DNA from: JAAYXS01 sp964550375
GTDB lineage: Bacteria; Planctomycetota; Phycisphaerae; UBA1845; Fen-1342
Direction: 5' to 3'
DNA length: 64,000 bases
Assembly: GCA_964550375.1 (NCBI GenBank)
Contig: CAZJYX010000012.1
Span: 1-64,000, forward strand
The position numbers and the translations under genes are program-made. The number at the start of each line of letters is the position of its first letter. Position 1 is the stretch's first letter. The notes under the pieces are model-generated. The model searched no databases. It worked only from the letters and a program-made list of their open reading frames with translations, and was not told the origin of the DNA. This document shows positions 25,011-33,442 of the stretch, one piece after another.

Positions 25011-28000
25011 ATGTGGGAGAAGAATGTCGGTCAGCGCGTCGTGCTGATCCTGGTGGTGCTGCTGGCTGCCTTGGCGTTGATTCGGGATCCGCGCAACACG
25101 CTGCGTCCCGGCCTGGACATCGCGGGCGGTGTGTCCCTGGTCTATGAGATTGACGATCGGGGCATGGAGAATCACCCGAACCTGGCGGAGGAGATGAAGC
25201 GGCTGCTGCAGCAGCGTGTGGATCCGAAGGGCGTTTACGACTTGACTTGGCGCGTGCACGGACGCAATCGCCTCGAAGTCCAGATGCCGTTGCCGCCGGC
25301 CCGCGTCAGTGAATTGCGCCGGCAGTACGCCATTGCCCTGGATGAGTTGTTCGCGGTCGCGATTACGCGCGGGCAGTTGGAGGAGGCGCTGGCTCGACCG
25401 GCGGCGGATCGGCCGGCCGCGCTGGACGAGTTGGCACGCGGGTCCGCGGAGCGGCGCATGCTGGCCGTCCGCGCCGCCGCGGCCTACGACGCCTACGTGG
25501 CCGCCTTGGAGGCCTATCGCGCGGGTCCGGCCGAGCCCGAGCCGGCGGAGTCCGATCCGACCGACCCGGACTCGGTAGCGACGACGCCTCCGGCCAAGAC
25601 GCTGGCGGATCTCGAGTTTGAGCTGCGCGACGCGGAGGAGGCCCTGGAGGATGCCTACGAGCGGTTGCTGGCAACCAACATGGACCGCGATCACGTCATA
25701 CGACTGCTCGAGTTGGACGAGAATCTGCAGGTCCGCGACGACGGGCTTGAGGAATTGAGCAAAAAGCATCCGGAACTGGCCGACAAGCTGGACGCCGCGG
25801 TCGCCGCCTACGATGCGTGGCGCAAGCACAGGACGCAACTCGACGGTCCGGCGGATCTCCAGCGCCTGGTGCGCGGCGCCGGGGTGCTCGAGTTTCGCAT
25901 TCTGCTCCGACCCGACCCGCAGAACCCCACTGAGTTCGACAGCTATCGCGCCGACCTGGCCGAGCGCGGGCCCAGACCCGTGCCCGGCAAGCCGTATGGG
26001 TGGTTCAAGGTTGATAATCCGCAGAACTTCTTCGGCCTGCGAACGCTGGGGGAATTGGAGCGCTTCGATCCGCGCAGCGACCCGTCATTCGTGGCCGAGA
26101 AACTTGGTAATGAATACTACGTGCTGGCGAAGCTGTCGCCCGAGGACGGGCTGCTGGCCGCGAACCGGGATTGGCAGTTGCAGGGCGCCCGCGCCGATCG
26201 CGATGAGCATGGCCGCCCCTGTGTGCACTTCCAGCTCGACGTGGTCGGTGGGTCGCGTTTCGAGAACCTGACGCGCCGCAACATCGGTCAGCCGCTGGGC
26301 ATCCTGATGGATGACATCGCCTATTCGGCCCCCAACATCCAGACCAAGATCGGTATGCAAGGGCGCATCACAGGCGACTTCAGCCACGACAAGGTCAACT
26401 ATCTGGTCCAGACCATGAACGCCGGTTCGCTGCCCGCGCGCCTGAAGGACACGCCCATCTCCGAGCGTACCATCGGCTCGTCGCTGGGCGAGACCAACCT
26501 GACGTTGGCCTTCCGGGCCGGCGTGATCGGCGTGATCGTCGTCGCGCTCATCATGGCGGTCTACTACATGAGCAGCGGCCTGGTCGCCAACGTTGCCCTG
26601 CTGCTCAACATCGTGCTCGTGCTGGCCGTGATGGCGCTGCTGCAGGCGCGCATCACGCTGGCCGGCATCGCCGGCATAATCCTGACGATCGGCATGAGCG
26701 TCGACGCCAACGTGCTCATCTTCGAACGCATGCGCGAGGAACGCGAACGCGGCTCCTCGCTGCGGCTGATCATCAAGAACGGCTACGAGAAGGCCCTCTC
26801 GACCATTATCGATGCGAACATCACCACCATGCTGACGTGCGTCATCCTATACTACGTCGGCAGCGAGGAAATCAAGGGCTTTGGCCTGACCCTCGGCTGG
26901 GGCATCGTGATCAGCATGTTCACGGCCCTGTTCGTCACCCGCACAATCTTCACGCTGCTCATCAAGTTCGGCGTGCTCAAGAGCGTCCCGATGCTGCGTT
27001 TGATCGGCGTGCCCCGCGTCGACTGGTACGCCAAGCGGAAGTTCTTCGTTCCCCTGTCGGCGATACTCGTCGTCACCGGCCTGGGCCTGCTGATCGAGCG
27101 CGGCCACCGCAATTTCCTGGACGTTGAGTTCCTGGGCGGCGTCAGCGCCGAGTTCGAGCTGCGCCCGGCCCCGGACGGCACGCGTACCCTGGACGACGTG
27201 GCCATTGCCGGACTGCTGCGCACCGTCGGCCAGACCATCGCCGCGGACGCCGACAAGCTGGCCGCGGCCGAGGTGGAACCCGTCGCGGGCCTGGCCAACG
27301 CCTTCCGCATCCGCGTGCCGGGCGTCCCCAGCGAGCGGTTGGCCGCCATGCTGGCCGAGCCGCTGGAGGAAACGAGCGCCAGCAAACAGTGGCGTTTGCG
27401 CCGCGACGGCCTGGACCGCCACGGCGAAGAGAACGTGGTGACCGTCCGGTTGCAGGGCGACGTCAGAGCGGACGATTTGCAGGTCTTCCTGCGCGGCCTG
27501 CCGAGCGTAATCCGCTCGGGCGGCAACAACATCGCCGCGGCCAGCGTTCGCTCGATTGTGGAGGCCGGCTTCGACGTTCAGGTCAGCTCTTTCTGGAACG
27601 TGACAACCACGGAGAAGAACCGTGGCCTGGTGCAGCACGCCCTGGAGGAAGCCCTCGGCGATCACCTTGAGCGTCAACGGCGCGTTGACCACGTCTTTCG
27701 TGGCGACGAGCTCGGCCGGCCCTTCCCCATTGCTGACCGGCGCCTGGAGAATGTTATTGCCATGCGGGATTTCCCGGCCGGCGTGGCGGCCGAGCCGCTG
27801 ACCGACTATCTCGGCGGCGCGGCCATGTACTTCGATGAGCTCGATCCGCCGCAGACCGTTGACCCACGCGTGGCCGGCTCCGTGAGCGACCGCTTGCGCA
27901 ACATGCGCCTGCAGCCCGGCTACCAGGACTTCCCGTACCGGCGCTTCAAGGTCATCGGCGTGCGACCCGCCCTGGACGAGGACGGGCTGCCGCGCTACGA

Positions 28001-28760
28001 CAGCGCCCAGAATCCCCTGTACCGGAGCATCGTGGTTGTGGTGGTCGACGAGGACTACCGCTTCTCCGACAACCCCGCAGCCTGGGCCAGCGACTTCGCC
28101 ATGAAGGAATACGACCTGGCGACCGCCGCGCTGGACACCGAGCAGTCCCTGCGAAAAGTGTCGCAATTCAAGCCGCAGATCGCGGCCCAATCCACGCAGC
28201 GGGCCTCGCTGGCCCTGCTGCTTTCCTGGAGCATGATCATCGGCTACCTGTGGATCCGGTTTGGCCGGCCGGCCTACGGCGTGGCCGGCGTGGCCGCCCT
28301 GATTCACGACGTCTGCATCGCCCTGGCGTTCGTTGGCATCAGCGGCTTCATCGGCGGCCGGGGACACCCCATTGGAGCGTTCTTCCTGATCGACGACTTC
28401 AAGATCGACATGACGATCGTGGCCGCCTTCCTGACGATCGTCGGCTACTCCATCAACGACACCATTGTCGTCTTTGACCGCATCCGTGAGACGCGCGGCC
28501 GACTCGGCCACGTTACGCCGGAGATCATCAACAGCTCCATCAACCAGTGCATGTCACGCACGTTGATGACGTCCGCCACGACGTTCATCATCCTGCTGAT
28601 CATGTACATTTTCGGTGGCAGCAGCATCCGCGGCTTTAACTTCTGCATGATGGTCGGCGTCCTGACGGGCACCTACTCGTCAATCGCCGTCGCCGCTCCG
28701 TTGTTGATGGTCCGCCTGAGCCGCGAGCCGCGGCCGGCGCCGGTACCAGCCTCAGCATAG
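25011..28760 (+). CDS. secDF: SecDF protein translocase subunit, single-chain fusion with very large periplasmic domains
   Basis: This accessory subunit of the Sec translocon uses the proton gradient to pull proteins across the membrane. At 1249 residues it is far longer than typical SecDF (about 750-850). The order is first membrane helix (about 6-24) and the GLDIAGGVSLVYEI motif; a long P1 region with Ala/Glu-rich helical stretches (to about 480); the SecD helix cluster (about 500-660; TIGMSVDANVLIFERMREE); a new helix (about 675-695) and DVEFLGGVSAEF marking the start of SecF; a long second periplasmic region (about 700-1060); and the SecF helices (about 1065-1235; VGYSINDTIVVFDRIRE). AAAGGA lies 7 nt before the ATG. 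Confidence 0.96.
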   Translation: MWEKNVGQRVVLILVVLLAALALIRDPRNTLRPGLDIAGGVSLVYEIDDRGMENHPNLAEEMKRLLQQRVDPKGVYDLTWRVHGRNRLEVQMPLPPARVSELRRQYAIALDELFAVAITRGQLEEALARPAADRPAALDELARGSAERRMLAVRAAAAYDAYVAALEAYRAGPAEPEPAESDPTDPDSVATTPPAKTLADLEFELRDAEEALEDAYERLLATNMDRDHVIRLLELDENLQVRDDGLEELSKKHPELADKLDAAVAAYDAWRKHRTQLDGPADLQRLVRGAGVLEFRILLRPDPQNPTEFDSYRADLAERGPRPVPGKPYGWFKVDNPQNFFGLRTLGELERFDPRSDPSFVAEKLGNEYYVLAKLSPEDGLLAANRDWQLQGARADRDEHGRPCVHFQLDVVGGSRFENLTRRNIGQPLGILMDDIAYSAPNIQTKIGMQGRITGDFSHDKVNYLVQTMNAGSLPARLKDTPISERTIGSSLGETNLTLAFRAGVIGVIVVALIMAVYYMSSGLVANVALLLNIVLVLAVMALLQARITLAGIAGIILTIGMSVDANVLIFERMREERERGSSLRLIIKNGYEKALSTIIDANITTMLTCVILYYVGSEEIKGFGLTLGWGIVISMFTALFVTRTIFTLLIKFGVLKSVPMLRLIGVPRVDWYAKRKFFVPLSAILVVTGLGLLIERGHRNFLDVEFLGGVSAEFELRPAPDGTRTLDDVAIAGLLRTVGQTIAADADKLAAAEVEPVAGLANAFRIRVPGVPSERLAAMLAEPLEETSASKQWRLRRDGLDRHGEENVVTVRLQGDVRADDLQVFLRGLPSVIRSGGNNIAAASVRSIVEAGFDVQVSSFWNVTTTEKNRGLVQHALEEALGDHLERQRRVDHVFRGDELGRPFPIADRRLENVIAMRDFPAGVAAEPLTDYLGGAAMYFDELDPPQTVDPRVAGSVSDRLRNMRLQPGYQDFPYRRFKVIGVRPALDEDGLPRYDSAQNPLYRSIVVVVVDEDYRFSDNPAAWASDFAMKEYDLATAALDTEQSLRKVSQFKPQIAAQSTQRASLALLLSWSMIIGYLWIRFGRPAYGVAGVAALIHDVCIALAFVGISGFIGGRGHPIGAFFLIDDFKIDMTIVAAFLTIVGYSINDTIVVFDRIRETRGRLGHVTPEIINSSINQCMSRTLMTSATTFIILLIMYIFGGSSIRGFNFCMMVGVLTGTYSSIAVAAPLLMVRLSREPRPAPVPASA

Positions 28761-28796
28761 TTCGGCGCCGGGACTCGTCGCCGGCGGCCAGTCGGG

Positions 28797-28802
28797 TATA
28801 AT
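28797..28802 (+). promoter_or_regulatory. Perfect -10 box before the LysM gene
   Basis: TATAAT lies 62 nt upstream of the LysM protein ATG. The region 16-18 bp upstream has no recognisable -35 box. A start near 28809 would put the adjacent hairpin partly inside the leader. Confidence 0.35.
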
Positions 28803-28850
28803 GCTGTCCGGTCTGCGGCGCGGGCCGCGGGCCGGACAGCCTATTTTCTG
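28803..28850 (+). terminator. Hairpin with T-rich tail after secDF
   Basis: A 9-bp perfect stem (28803-28811 with 28832-28840) encloses a second GCGGC/GCCGC stem and is followed by CTATTTTCTG. It lies 42 nt after the secDF stop and fits a rho-independent terminator. A TATAAT box (28797-28802) abuts its left arm. Confidence 0.6.
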
Positions 28851-28863
28851 TCGGGACACTCCG

Positions 28864-29946
28864 ATGCGCACCGAAGTCAAAGCCGGACTGGTGATTGGGC
28901 TGATCATGGTTGTCGGCGTCGCTTTCTACGTTTTCAACCGCGGCGCGGGCTCCCAGCAGGCCGACCACATTCCCTGGGAACCCAAGGCCGCTGACGACGC
29001 CAGCGTGTCGCGCACGCCGGCGCCGCCGCCCGCGACGCCGGCCCCTTCGGATCGGACCGTGGCGGCTCGGCCTAAGGCGCCTGGGCCGCGCGAGCGCGGC
29101 CAAGCCGCGCCGCGGCCGACCGAGCGCCCGACCCGCACCATCACGCAGCGGCCAGCCACCACGACACCGGACAGCCCGGCTGCCCGGCCGGAGCCAACGC
29201 CGACACCCGGACCGAGCGTCCTGACTCCGGTCAGCGCTGCGCCGACCGCCCCGCCGGCCGTCGCGCCGAGCGTCGCTGCGACAGAGCAGCCGGCGCCGGC
29301 CGTGACGCCGACCGGTCCTGACCTGCCCGAAGTGCTGGAACCCCGTCCGGGCGAGCCGTCGCTGCCTGCGCCGGTCCCGCCGACGGTAACCGCGCCGGAT
29401 GTCCAGCCCGCAGAATCGCCGCCGCCTGCACGCACTGACCCGGTCCCTGGCATCACTCTGCCGCCGCCCGCGCCCGTCACGCGTCTTCCCTCCCCGTTGG
29501 CACCTGACCCGGCCCGGCCGACGGCCACCACGCGCTACACCATCGAGCGTGGCGATACGTTGTCGTCCATCGCCCGCGCGCACTACGGCGACGACCGCCT
29601 GTGGACGCGTATCAGCGCCGCCAACCCCGGCATCGACCCCCAGCGCCTCAAGATCGGCGAGACCATCACGATTCCGCCGCGCGAGCCGGCGGCCGCGGCA
29701 ACCCCGACTACCGCTGCCGCGCAGCCAACCCCCGCCCCGACACCCGGCGCGGCCGGCCCGACCTACGTTATCGAGCATGGCGACACGCTCATCAGCATCG
29801 CCCGCAACATTCTCGGCTCCGGAGCGCGCTGGCGCGAGATCTACGAACTCAATCGCGACCGCATCGCCGATCCGAACATCGTGAAAGTCGGCGTCGAATT
29901 GCGCATGCCTCCGGTTCAGCGCAGCACCACGCCCCGGCGACCATAG
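28864..29946 (+). CDS. Membrane-anchored protein with two LysM domains
   Basis: The 360-residue product has an N-terminal membrane anchor (about 7-22, GLVIGLIMVVGVAFYVF), a long Pro/Ala/Thr-rich linker (about 35-235) and two LysM repeats at the C-terminus. The first begins RYTIERGDTLSSIARAHYG and ends IGETITIPP; the second begins TYVIEHGDTLISIARNILG and ends VGVELRMPP. The linker could span the periplasm so that the LysM pair binds peptidoglycan glycan. No enzymatic domain is visible, so it may be a wall-tethering protein or scaffold. The ATG at 28864 directly precedes the anchor. It is not obviously in an operon with secDF because a terminator lies between them. Confidence 0.85.
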   Translation: MRTEVKAGLVIGLIMVVGVAFYVFNRGAGSQQADHIPWEPKAADDASVSRTPAPPPATPAPSDRTVAARPKAPGPRERGQAAPRPTERPTRTITQRPATTTPDSPAARPEPTPTPGPSVLTPVSAAPTAPPAVAPSVAATEQPAPAVTPTGPDLPEVLEPRPGEPSLPAPVPPTVTAPDVQPAESPPPARTDPVPGITLPPPAPVTRLPSPLAPDPARPTATTRYTIERGDTLSSIARAHYGDDRLWTRISAANPGIDPQRLKIGETITIPPREPAAAATPTTAAAQPTPAPTPGAAGPTYVIEHGDTLISIARNILGSGARWREIYELNRDRIADPNIVKVGVELRMPPVQRSTTPRRP

Positions 29947-30033
29947 TACAGCGCGCCGATTCTGGACCGTTCGACTCCGCAGGGATGGCTGCCCAGGCTT
30001 CGGGCACCCGGCGTCGCATTGTTCTCTTGGACA

Positions 30034-30351
30034 TCAACCCCCGAGTTGCCCCAGCGCTTCGGTCCAGTTCGTGAAGCGGATGGCGCGATCGTCGATCCAG
30101 ACGTCGGCGACCGGCTTGCCCATGTGCAGCCCGTCATAGGCGAAGCCGTGGTCGTCCAGCCACTTCTTCGTCACCCGGTATTCCGGCCAGTTGCGGGCCG
30201 TGTAGATGATCACCGTGTGCCCCGCCGCGCGCAGTTGTGCCAGCGCCTCGCGCGCCCCCGCCAGCGGCTCGGCCAGCGGCCGCTCGAACGTGCGCTCCTC
30301 CGTGCAGATCACGCCGTCCAGGTCAATCATGATCGTCTTCGGCCGACTCAT
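30034..30351 (-). CDS. Small HAD-superfamily phosphatase
   Basis: A 105-residue minimal HAD-type protein. The nucleophile motif IMIDLDGVIC (D10, D12) opens it, VIIYTARN follows as motif II, and HMGKPVADVWIDDRAIRF supplies the lysine and acidic pair of motifs III and IV. The cap domain is essentially absent, as in small sugar-phosphate or capsule-related phosphatases, so the substrate could be large or a sugar phosphate. The ATG at 30351 has GGAGAAG upstream. The neighbouring GT9 gene is divergent, which weakly suggests a role in envelope sugar metabolism. Confidence 0.8.
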   Translation of the reverse strand: MSRPKTIMIDLDGVICTEERTFERPLAEPLAGAREALAQLRAAGHTVIIYTARNWPEYRVTKKWLDDHGFAYDGLHMGKPVADVWIDDRAIRFTNWTEALGQLGG

Positions 30352-30648
30352 GCCCGCTTCTCCTTAACACGGCGGTTGTGCGCCGGCCCCGCCGCCGGCC
30401 GGGGTTCGCCATCGCCGTTCGGCGACCGCGCCGCTTAAGTTTGACGCCTGCCGGCGGTTTTTGCCACCATCTGCCGCCGATCCGCCTGATGGGGCGATAA
30501 CCTACCGGACCACCCTGGTGTCGGCCGCCTTCCTCAAAACACGCCCAGCGCCGCACTAAGCCCCGGTCGTTCACAGTCCGATACGAATCGGCAGTAGCGG
30601 ACCGCGCCGCTGCTTTATCAGCAACGCCGAATCCCCGGAGCATTGTGC

Positions 30649-31911
30649 GTGGAACGTACGGACTGCCAGCCTCTCAAGCCACCCGCCCGCAGCCCGGTCG
30701 AGCCCAACCTCAGGCTCGATTGCCGCCGCTATCGCGGTGACCGCCCCTGTGCCGCAGGCGTCCAGGGCGTCTGTCCGGCCGAGTGTGGCCAATACAGCCC
30801 GATGGGCCACCGCATCCTCGTAATCAAGCTGGCCGCCCTGGGCGACGTCATTCGCACGGCGGCCTTGCTGCCAGGGGTGAAGGCGTCCTGGCCGACGAGC
30901 CACATTACCTGGGTCACCCGGCCGAACGCCGTCCGCATGCTGGCCAATCACCCGCTGATTGACCGCCTCTTGCCATTCGATGCCGACTCGCTCTGCCACT
31001 TGAAGTGCGAGCAGTTCGACCTGTGCCTGAGCCTGGACAAGGAGCCGGCGCCCGCGGGACTGGCGATGCGGGTCCGCGCCGCGGAACGCCGGGGGCTGGG
31101 CCTGAGCCGTTACGGCACGGTCTTCCCGCTGAACCCCGAGTGCGGGCCCTACTTCCGACTGGGTCTGGACGACGACCTGAAGTTCAACCGCAACGCCGCC
31201 AGCTACCAGCAGCTCATCTACGCGGCCGTCGGCCTGGATTACGTCGGCCAGCGCTACCGCCTGTACCCCGGTCCCGCGCATCACCGCCAGGCACGCCGAG
31301 CGTGGCAGCAAGTCGGCGTCCGGGCCGGCGAGACGGTTATCGGGCTTAACACCGGCGCCGGCGACGTCTTCGCCAACAAAACCTGGCCGCCCGAGAAATT
31401 CGCCCAGTTCGCCGAACTGCTCGTACGCCGCCACGGCTGGCGCGTGGCCTTGCTCGGCGGCCCGCGCGAGGACGAGATCAACCGCCGCATCGCCGACACC
31501 TGCCGCGACCTGACGCTGCCCCGCGACGGTCGGGCCGCTCCCGCCGTGCTCAACGTCTGCGCTGATGCCCGCCGCGCCGGCATCAGCCTCGACGAACTCG
31601 GCTTCGTGGCCCTCCTGGCGGGCTGCAGCGCCGTGGTCACCGGCGACACGATGGCCGTGCACGTCGCAATCGCGATGGATGTCCCGTGCGTCGTGCTCTT
31701 CGGCCCCACCTGCGCGCAGGAAATCGACGTCCACGACTGCGGCACGAAGGTGGTGACGACGCTGCCCTGCGCGCCCTGCTATCGCCGCACTTGCGATTTC
31801 TCCCCCAATTGCATGGACGACATCACGCTCGAACGCGTGCTGACCGCCGTCGAGCGCTGGGTTCGCCAGCCGCGCAGTGCCCCGGAAACGGTCGTGCCGC
31901 TGGGCGTGTAG
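30649..31911 (+). CDS. GT9 (heptosyltransferase-like) glycosyltransferase with Cys-rich N-terminal extension
   Basis: A 420-residue GT-B glycosyltransferase. The catalytic part begins RILVIKLAALGDVIRTAALLPG, continues HITWVTRPNAVRML and has the nucleotide-sugar block GDTMAVHVAIAMDVPCVVLFGPT in the second domain. Ahead of it is an extension with LDCRRYRGDRPC and VCPAECGQY (four cysteines), a pattern I recall from other bacterial GT9 proteins that may hold a metal. The tail also has clustered cysteines (CAPCYRRTCDFSPNC). GT9 enzymes build LPS core or other envelope glycans. The GTG at 30649 is chosen because GGAG lies 8 nt upstream; a TTG at 30643 is too close. Confidence 0.87.
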   Translation: MERTDCQPLKPPARSPVEPNLRLDCRRYRGDRPCAAGVQGVCPAECGQYSPMGHRILVIKLAALGDVIRTAALLPGVKASWPTSHITWVTRPNAVRMLANHPLIDRLLPFDADSLCHLKCEQFDLCLSLDKEPAPAGLAMRVRAAERRGLGLSRYGTVFPLNPECGPYFRLGLDDDLKFNRNAASYQQLIYAAVGLDYVGQRYRLYPGPAHHRQARRAWQQVGVRAGETVIGLNTGAGDVFANKTWPPEKFAQFAELLVRRHGWRVALLGGPREDEINRRIADTCRDLTLPRDGRAAPAVLNVCADARRAGISLDELGFVALLAGCSAVVTGDTMAVHVAIAMDVPCVVLFGPTCAQEIDVHDCGTKVVTTLPCAPCYRRTCDFSPNCMDDITLERVLTAVERWVRQPRSAPETVVPLGV

Positions 31912-31938
31912 CACGCCGGCGACGACCAGCCGGCCGGC

Positions 31939-31968
31939 GTGACAGCCGCGCCGCAACCCGCGTATAAT
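31939..31968 (+). promoter_or_regulatory. Strong sigma70-type promoter of cmk-plsC
   Basis: GTGACA (31939-31944), an 18-bp spacer and a perfect TATAAT (31963-31968) give one of the best promoters in the window. Transcription would start near 31975, about 40 nt before the cmk GTG. The -35 box overlaps the right arm of an 8-bp hairpin (31912-31919 with 31934-31941) that follows the GT9 stop and could act as its terminator. Confidence 0.6.
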
Positions 31969-32015
31969 CCCGCCCCTGGTTAACAAAGAAGGTCTGCAGC
32001 GGCGGGTGGTGCGCG

Positions 32016-32726
32016 GTGATTATCACGATAGACGGCCCGGCCGGGTCCGGCAAAAGCACGATGGCACGTTCGCTGGCGGCACGCCTGGGCGTGCCCTACC
32101 TGGACACCGGGGCCATGTACCGCGTCGTCACGCTGGCCGCGCTCGAAGATGGGCTCGATCTGCAAGATGACGAGCGGCTGGCACGGCTGGCCGGCGGCGA
32201 TGCTTACGAGCTCGAGTTCGGGCCGACGCAGGTGCGGGTTGCGCTGCGCGGGCGCGAAGTATCCGAGGAGATCCGCTCGCTGCGCGTCAGCAGCCACACG
32301 CACTACGTCGCCGCGCTGCCGGGCGTGCGCGCCGCCCTGGTCGAACGCCAGCGTCAGATTGGCCGGCGCCTCAGGCACTTCGTCACGGAAGGCCGCGACC
32401 AGGGCAGCGTGGCTTTCCCGGATGCCGACCTCAAGTTCTTCCTGGACGCCTCCCTGGAAACACGGGCCGCCCGCCGACTGCAAGACCTCCAGTCGGAAGG
32501 CGATGCTGTGACGCTCGCCCGGGTGAAGGAGAACCTCCGGATGCGCGACGAGACCGATTCGAGCCGGGCCGTAGGTCCGCTGCGGCGTCCCGACGGCGCC
32601 ATCTGCATCGACACGAGCGGCATGTCAGTGGCGCAGGTGCTCGACTGCATGCTGGAGCACGTGGCCCGGGCCGGCCTGACGCCGCCCCATCAAACCGGCG
32701 GCACACCTGAGGGCTCTACGCCATGA
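32016..32726 (+). CDS. cmk: Cytidylate kinase
   Basis: A P-loop kinase of 236 residues that phosphorylates CMP and dCMP. It opens IITIDGPAGSGKSTMARSLAARLG (P-loop GPAGSGKST), then YLDTGAMYR for nucleotide-monophosphate binding, and ends with the family's ARRLQDL...RDETDSSRAVGPL lid region. The GTG at 32016 starts right before the first beta strand. plsC follows with an ATGA overlap, a pairing common in bacteria. Confidence 0.96.
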   Translation: MIITIDGPAGSGKSTMARSLAARLGVPYLDTGAMYRVVTLAALEDGLDLQDDERLARLAGGDAYELEFGPTQVRVALRGREVSEEIRSLRVSSHTHYVAALPGVRAALVERQRQIGRRLRHFVTEGRDQGSVAFPDADLKFFLDASLETRAARRLQDLQSEGDAVTLARVKENLRMRDETDSSRAVGPLRRPDGAICIDTSGMSVAQVLDCMLEHVARAGLTPPHQTGGTPEGSTP

Positions 32727-33442
32727 GCGCCAATCAGCCTGCCGCCCGGCCGCGCGGACGCCCTGCCCAGCCGACCATGCGGCCCTGGTACCGCTTCTGC
32801 CGGCACGTCTGCCAGGCGCTCTACATTCTGCTGTTCCGCGGCCGCGTCTTCGGCACGCGCAACGTCCCGCGCGACGGCGGCGTGTTGCTGGTCTGCAACC
32901 ACCAGAGCTTCCTCGATCCGGTGCTGGCCACGCTGGCGCTGCCGCGCGAATGCCACTACATGGCCCGCCACACGCTCTTCGAAGACCCGCGTTTCCGCCG
33001 GCTGATCGAGTCGCTCAACGCCTTCCCGATCAAGCGCGGCACCGCCGATATGGGCGCCATTCGGGAGACACTCCGGCGGCTCAAGGCCGGCCACCTCGTA
33101 GTGACCTTCCCGGAAGCCACGCGCACGCACGATGGCAGCGTGTCCGGGCTGGCCCCCGGCATCGTCCTTTTGGCCCGCCGCGCCGGCGTGCCGGTCGTGC
33201 CCGGCATGATTCTGGGTGCCTTCGAGTCCTGGCCGCGCCACGCCCGCTTTCCCCGCCCGCGCCCGATCATCATGGCCTACGGCGAGCCGCTCTCACCCGC
33301 CTTGCTGCAAGAGCTCGACGACGACACCTGCATCCGCATGGTGCGCGAACGCATCGTCGCCCTGGTAGAGCGCTATCGGCGCCACCCGCTCCTGGCCGAA
33401 TGCCCGCCGCCAACCCATATCAGCGCCGGCCGGCGCGCCTAA
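32723..33442 (+). CDS. plsC: 1-acyl-sn-glycerol-3-phosphate acyltransferase (PlsC)
   Basis: A 239-residue membrane-associated acyltransferase that makes phosphatidic acid. The HX4D motif is in CNHQSFLDPVL; motif III is FPEATRTHDG, in which the usual FPEGTRS glycine is alanine. One hydrophobic segment near residues 25-40 can anchor it. The start overlaps the cmk stop by 4 nt. Its TAA shares two bases with the TAG of the convergent peptidase gene, so the two genes end against each other. Confidence 0.92.
   Translation: MSANQPAARPRGRPAQPTMRPWYRFCRHVCQALYILLFRGRVFGTRNVPRDGGVLLVCNHQSFLDPVLATLALPRECHYMARHTLFEDPRFRRLIESLNAFPIKRGTADMGAIRETLRRLKAGHLVVTFPEATRTHDGSVSGLAPGIVLLARRAGVPVVPGMILGAFESWPRHARFPRPRPIIMAYGEPLSPALLQELDDDTCIRMVRERIVALVERYRRHPLLAECPPPTHISAGRRA

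Noticed and set aside
26847..28511. A 554-codon open frame on the - strand
   Set aside because: It lies entirely antisense to secDF, which is strongly supported.
30571..31986. A 471-codon open frame on the - strand
   Set aside because: It is antisense to the GT9 gene and shows no conserved motif.
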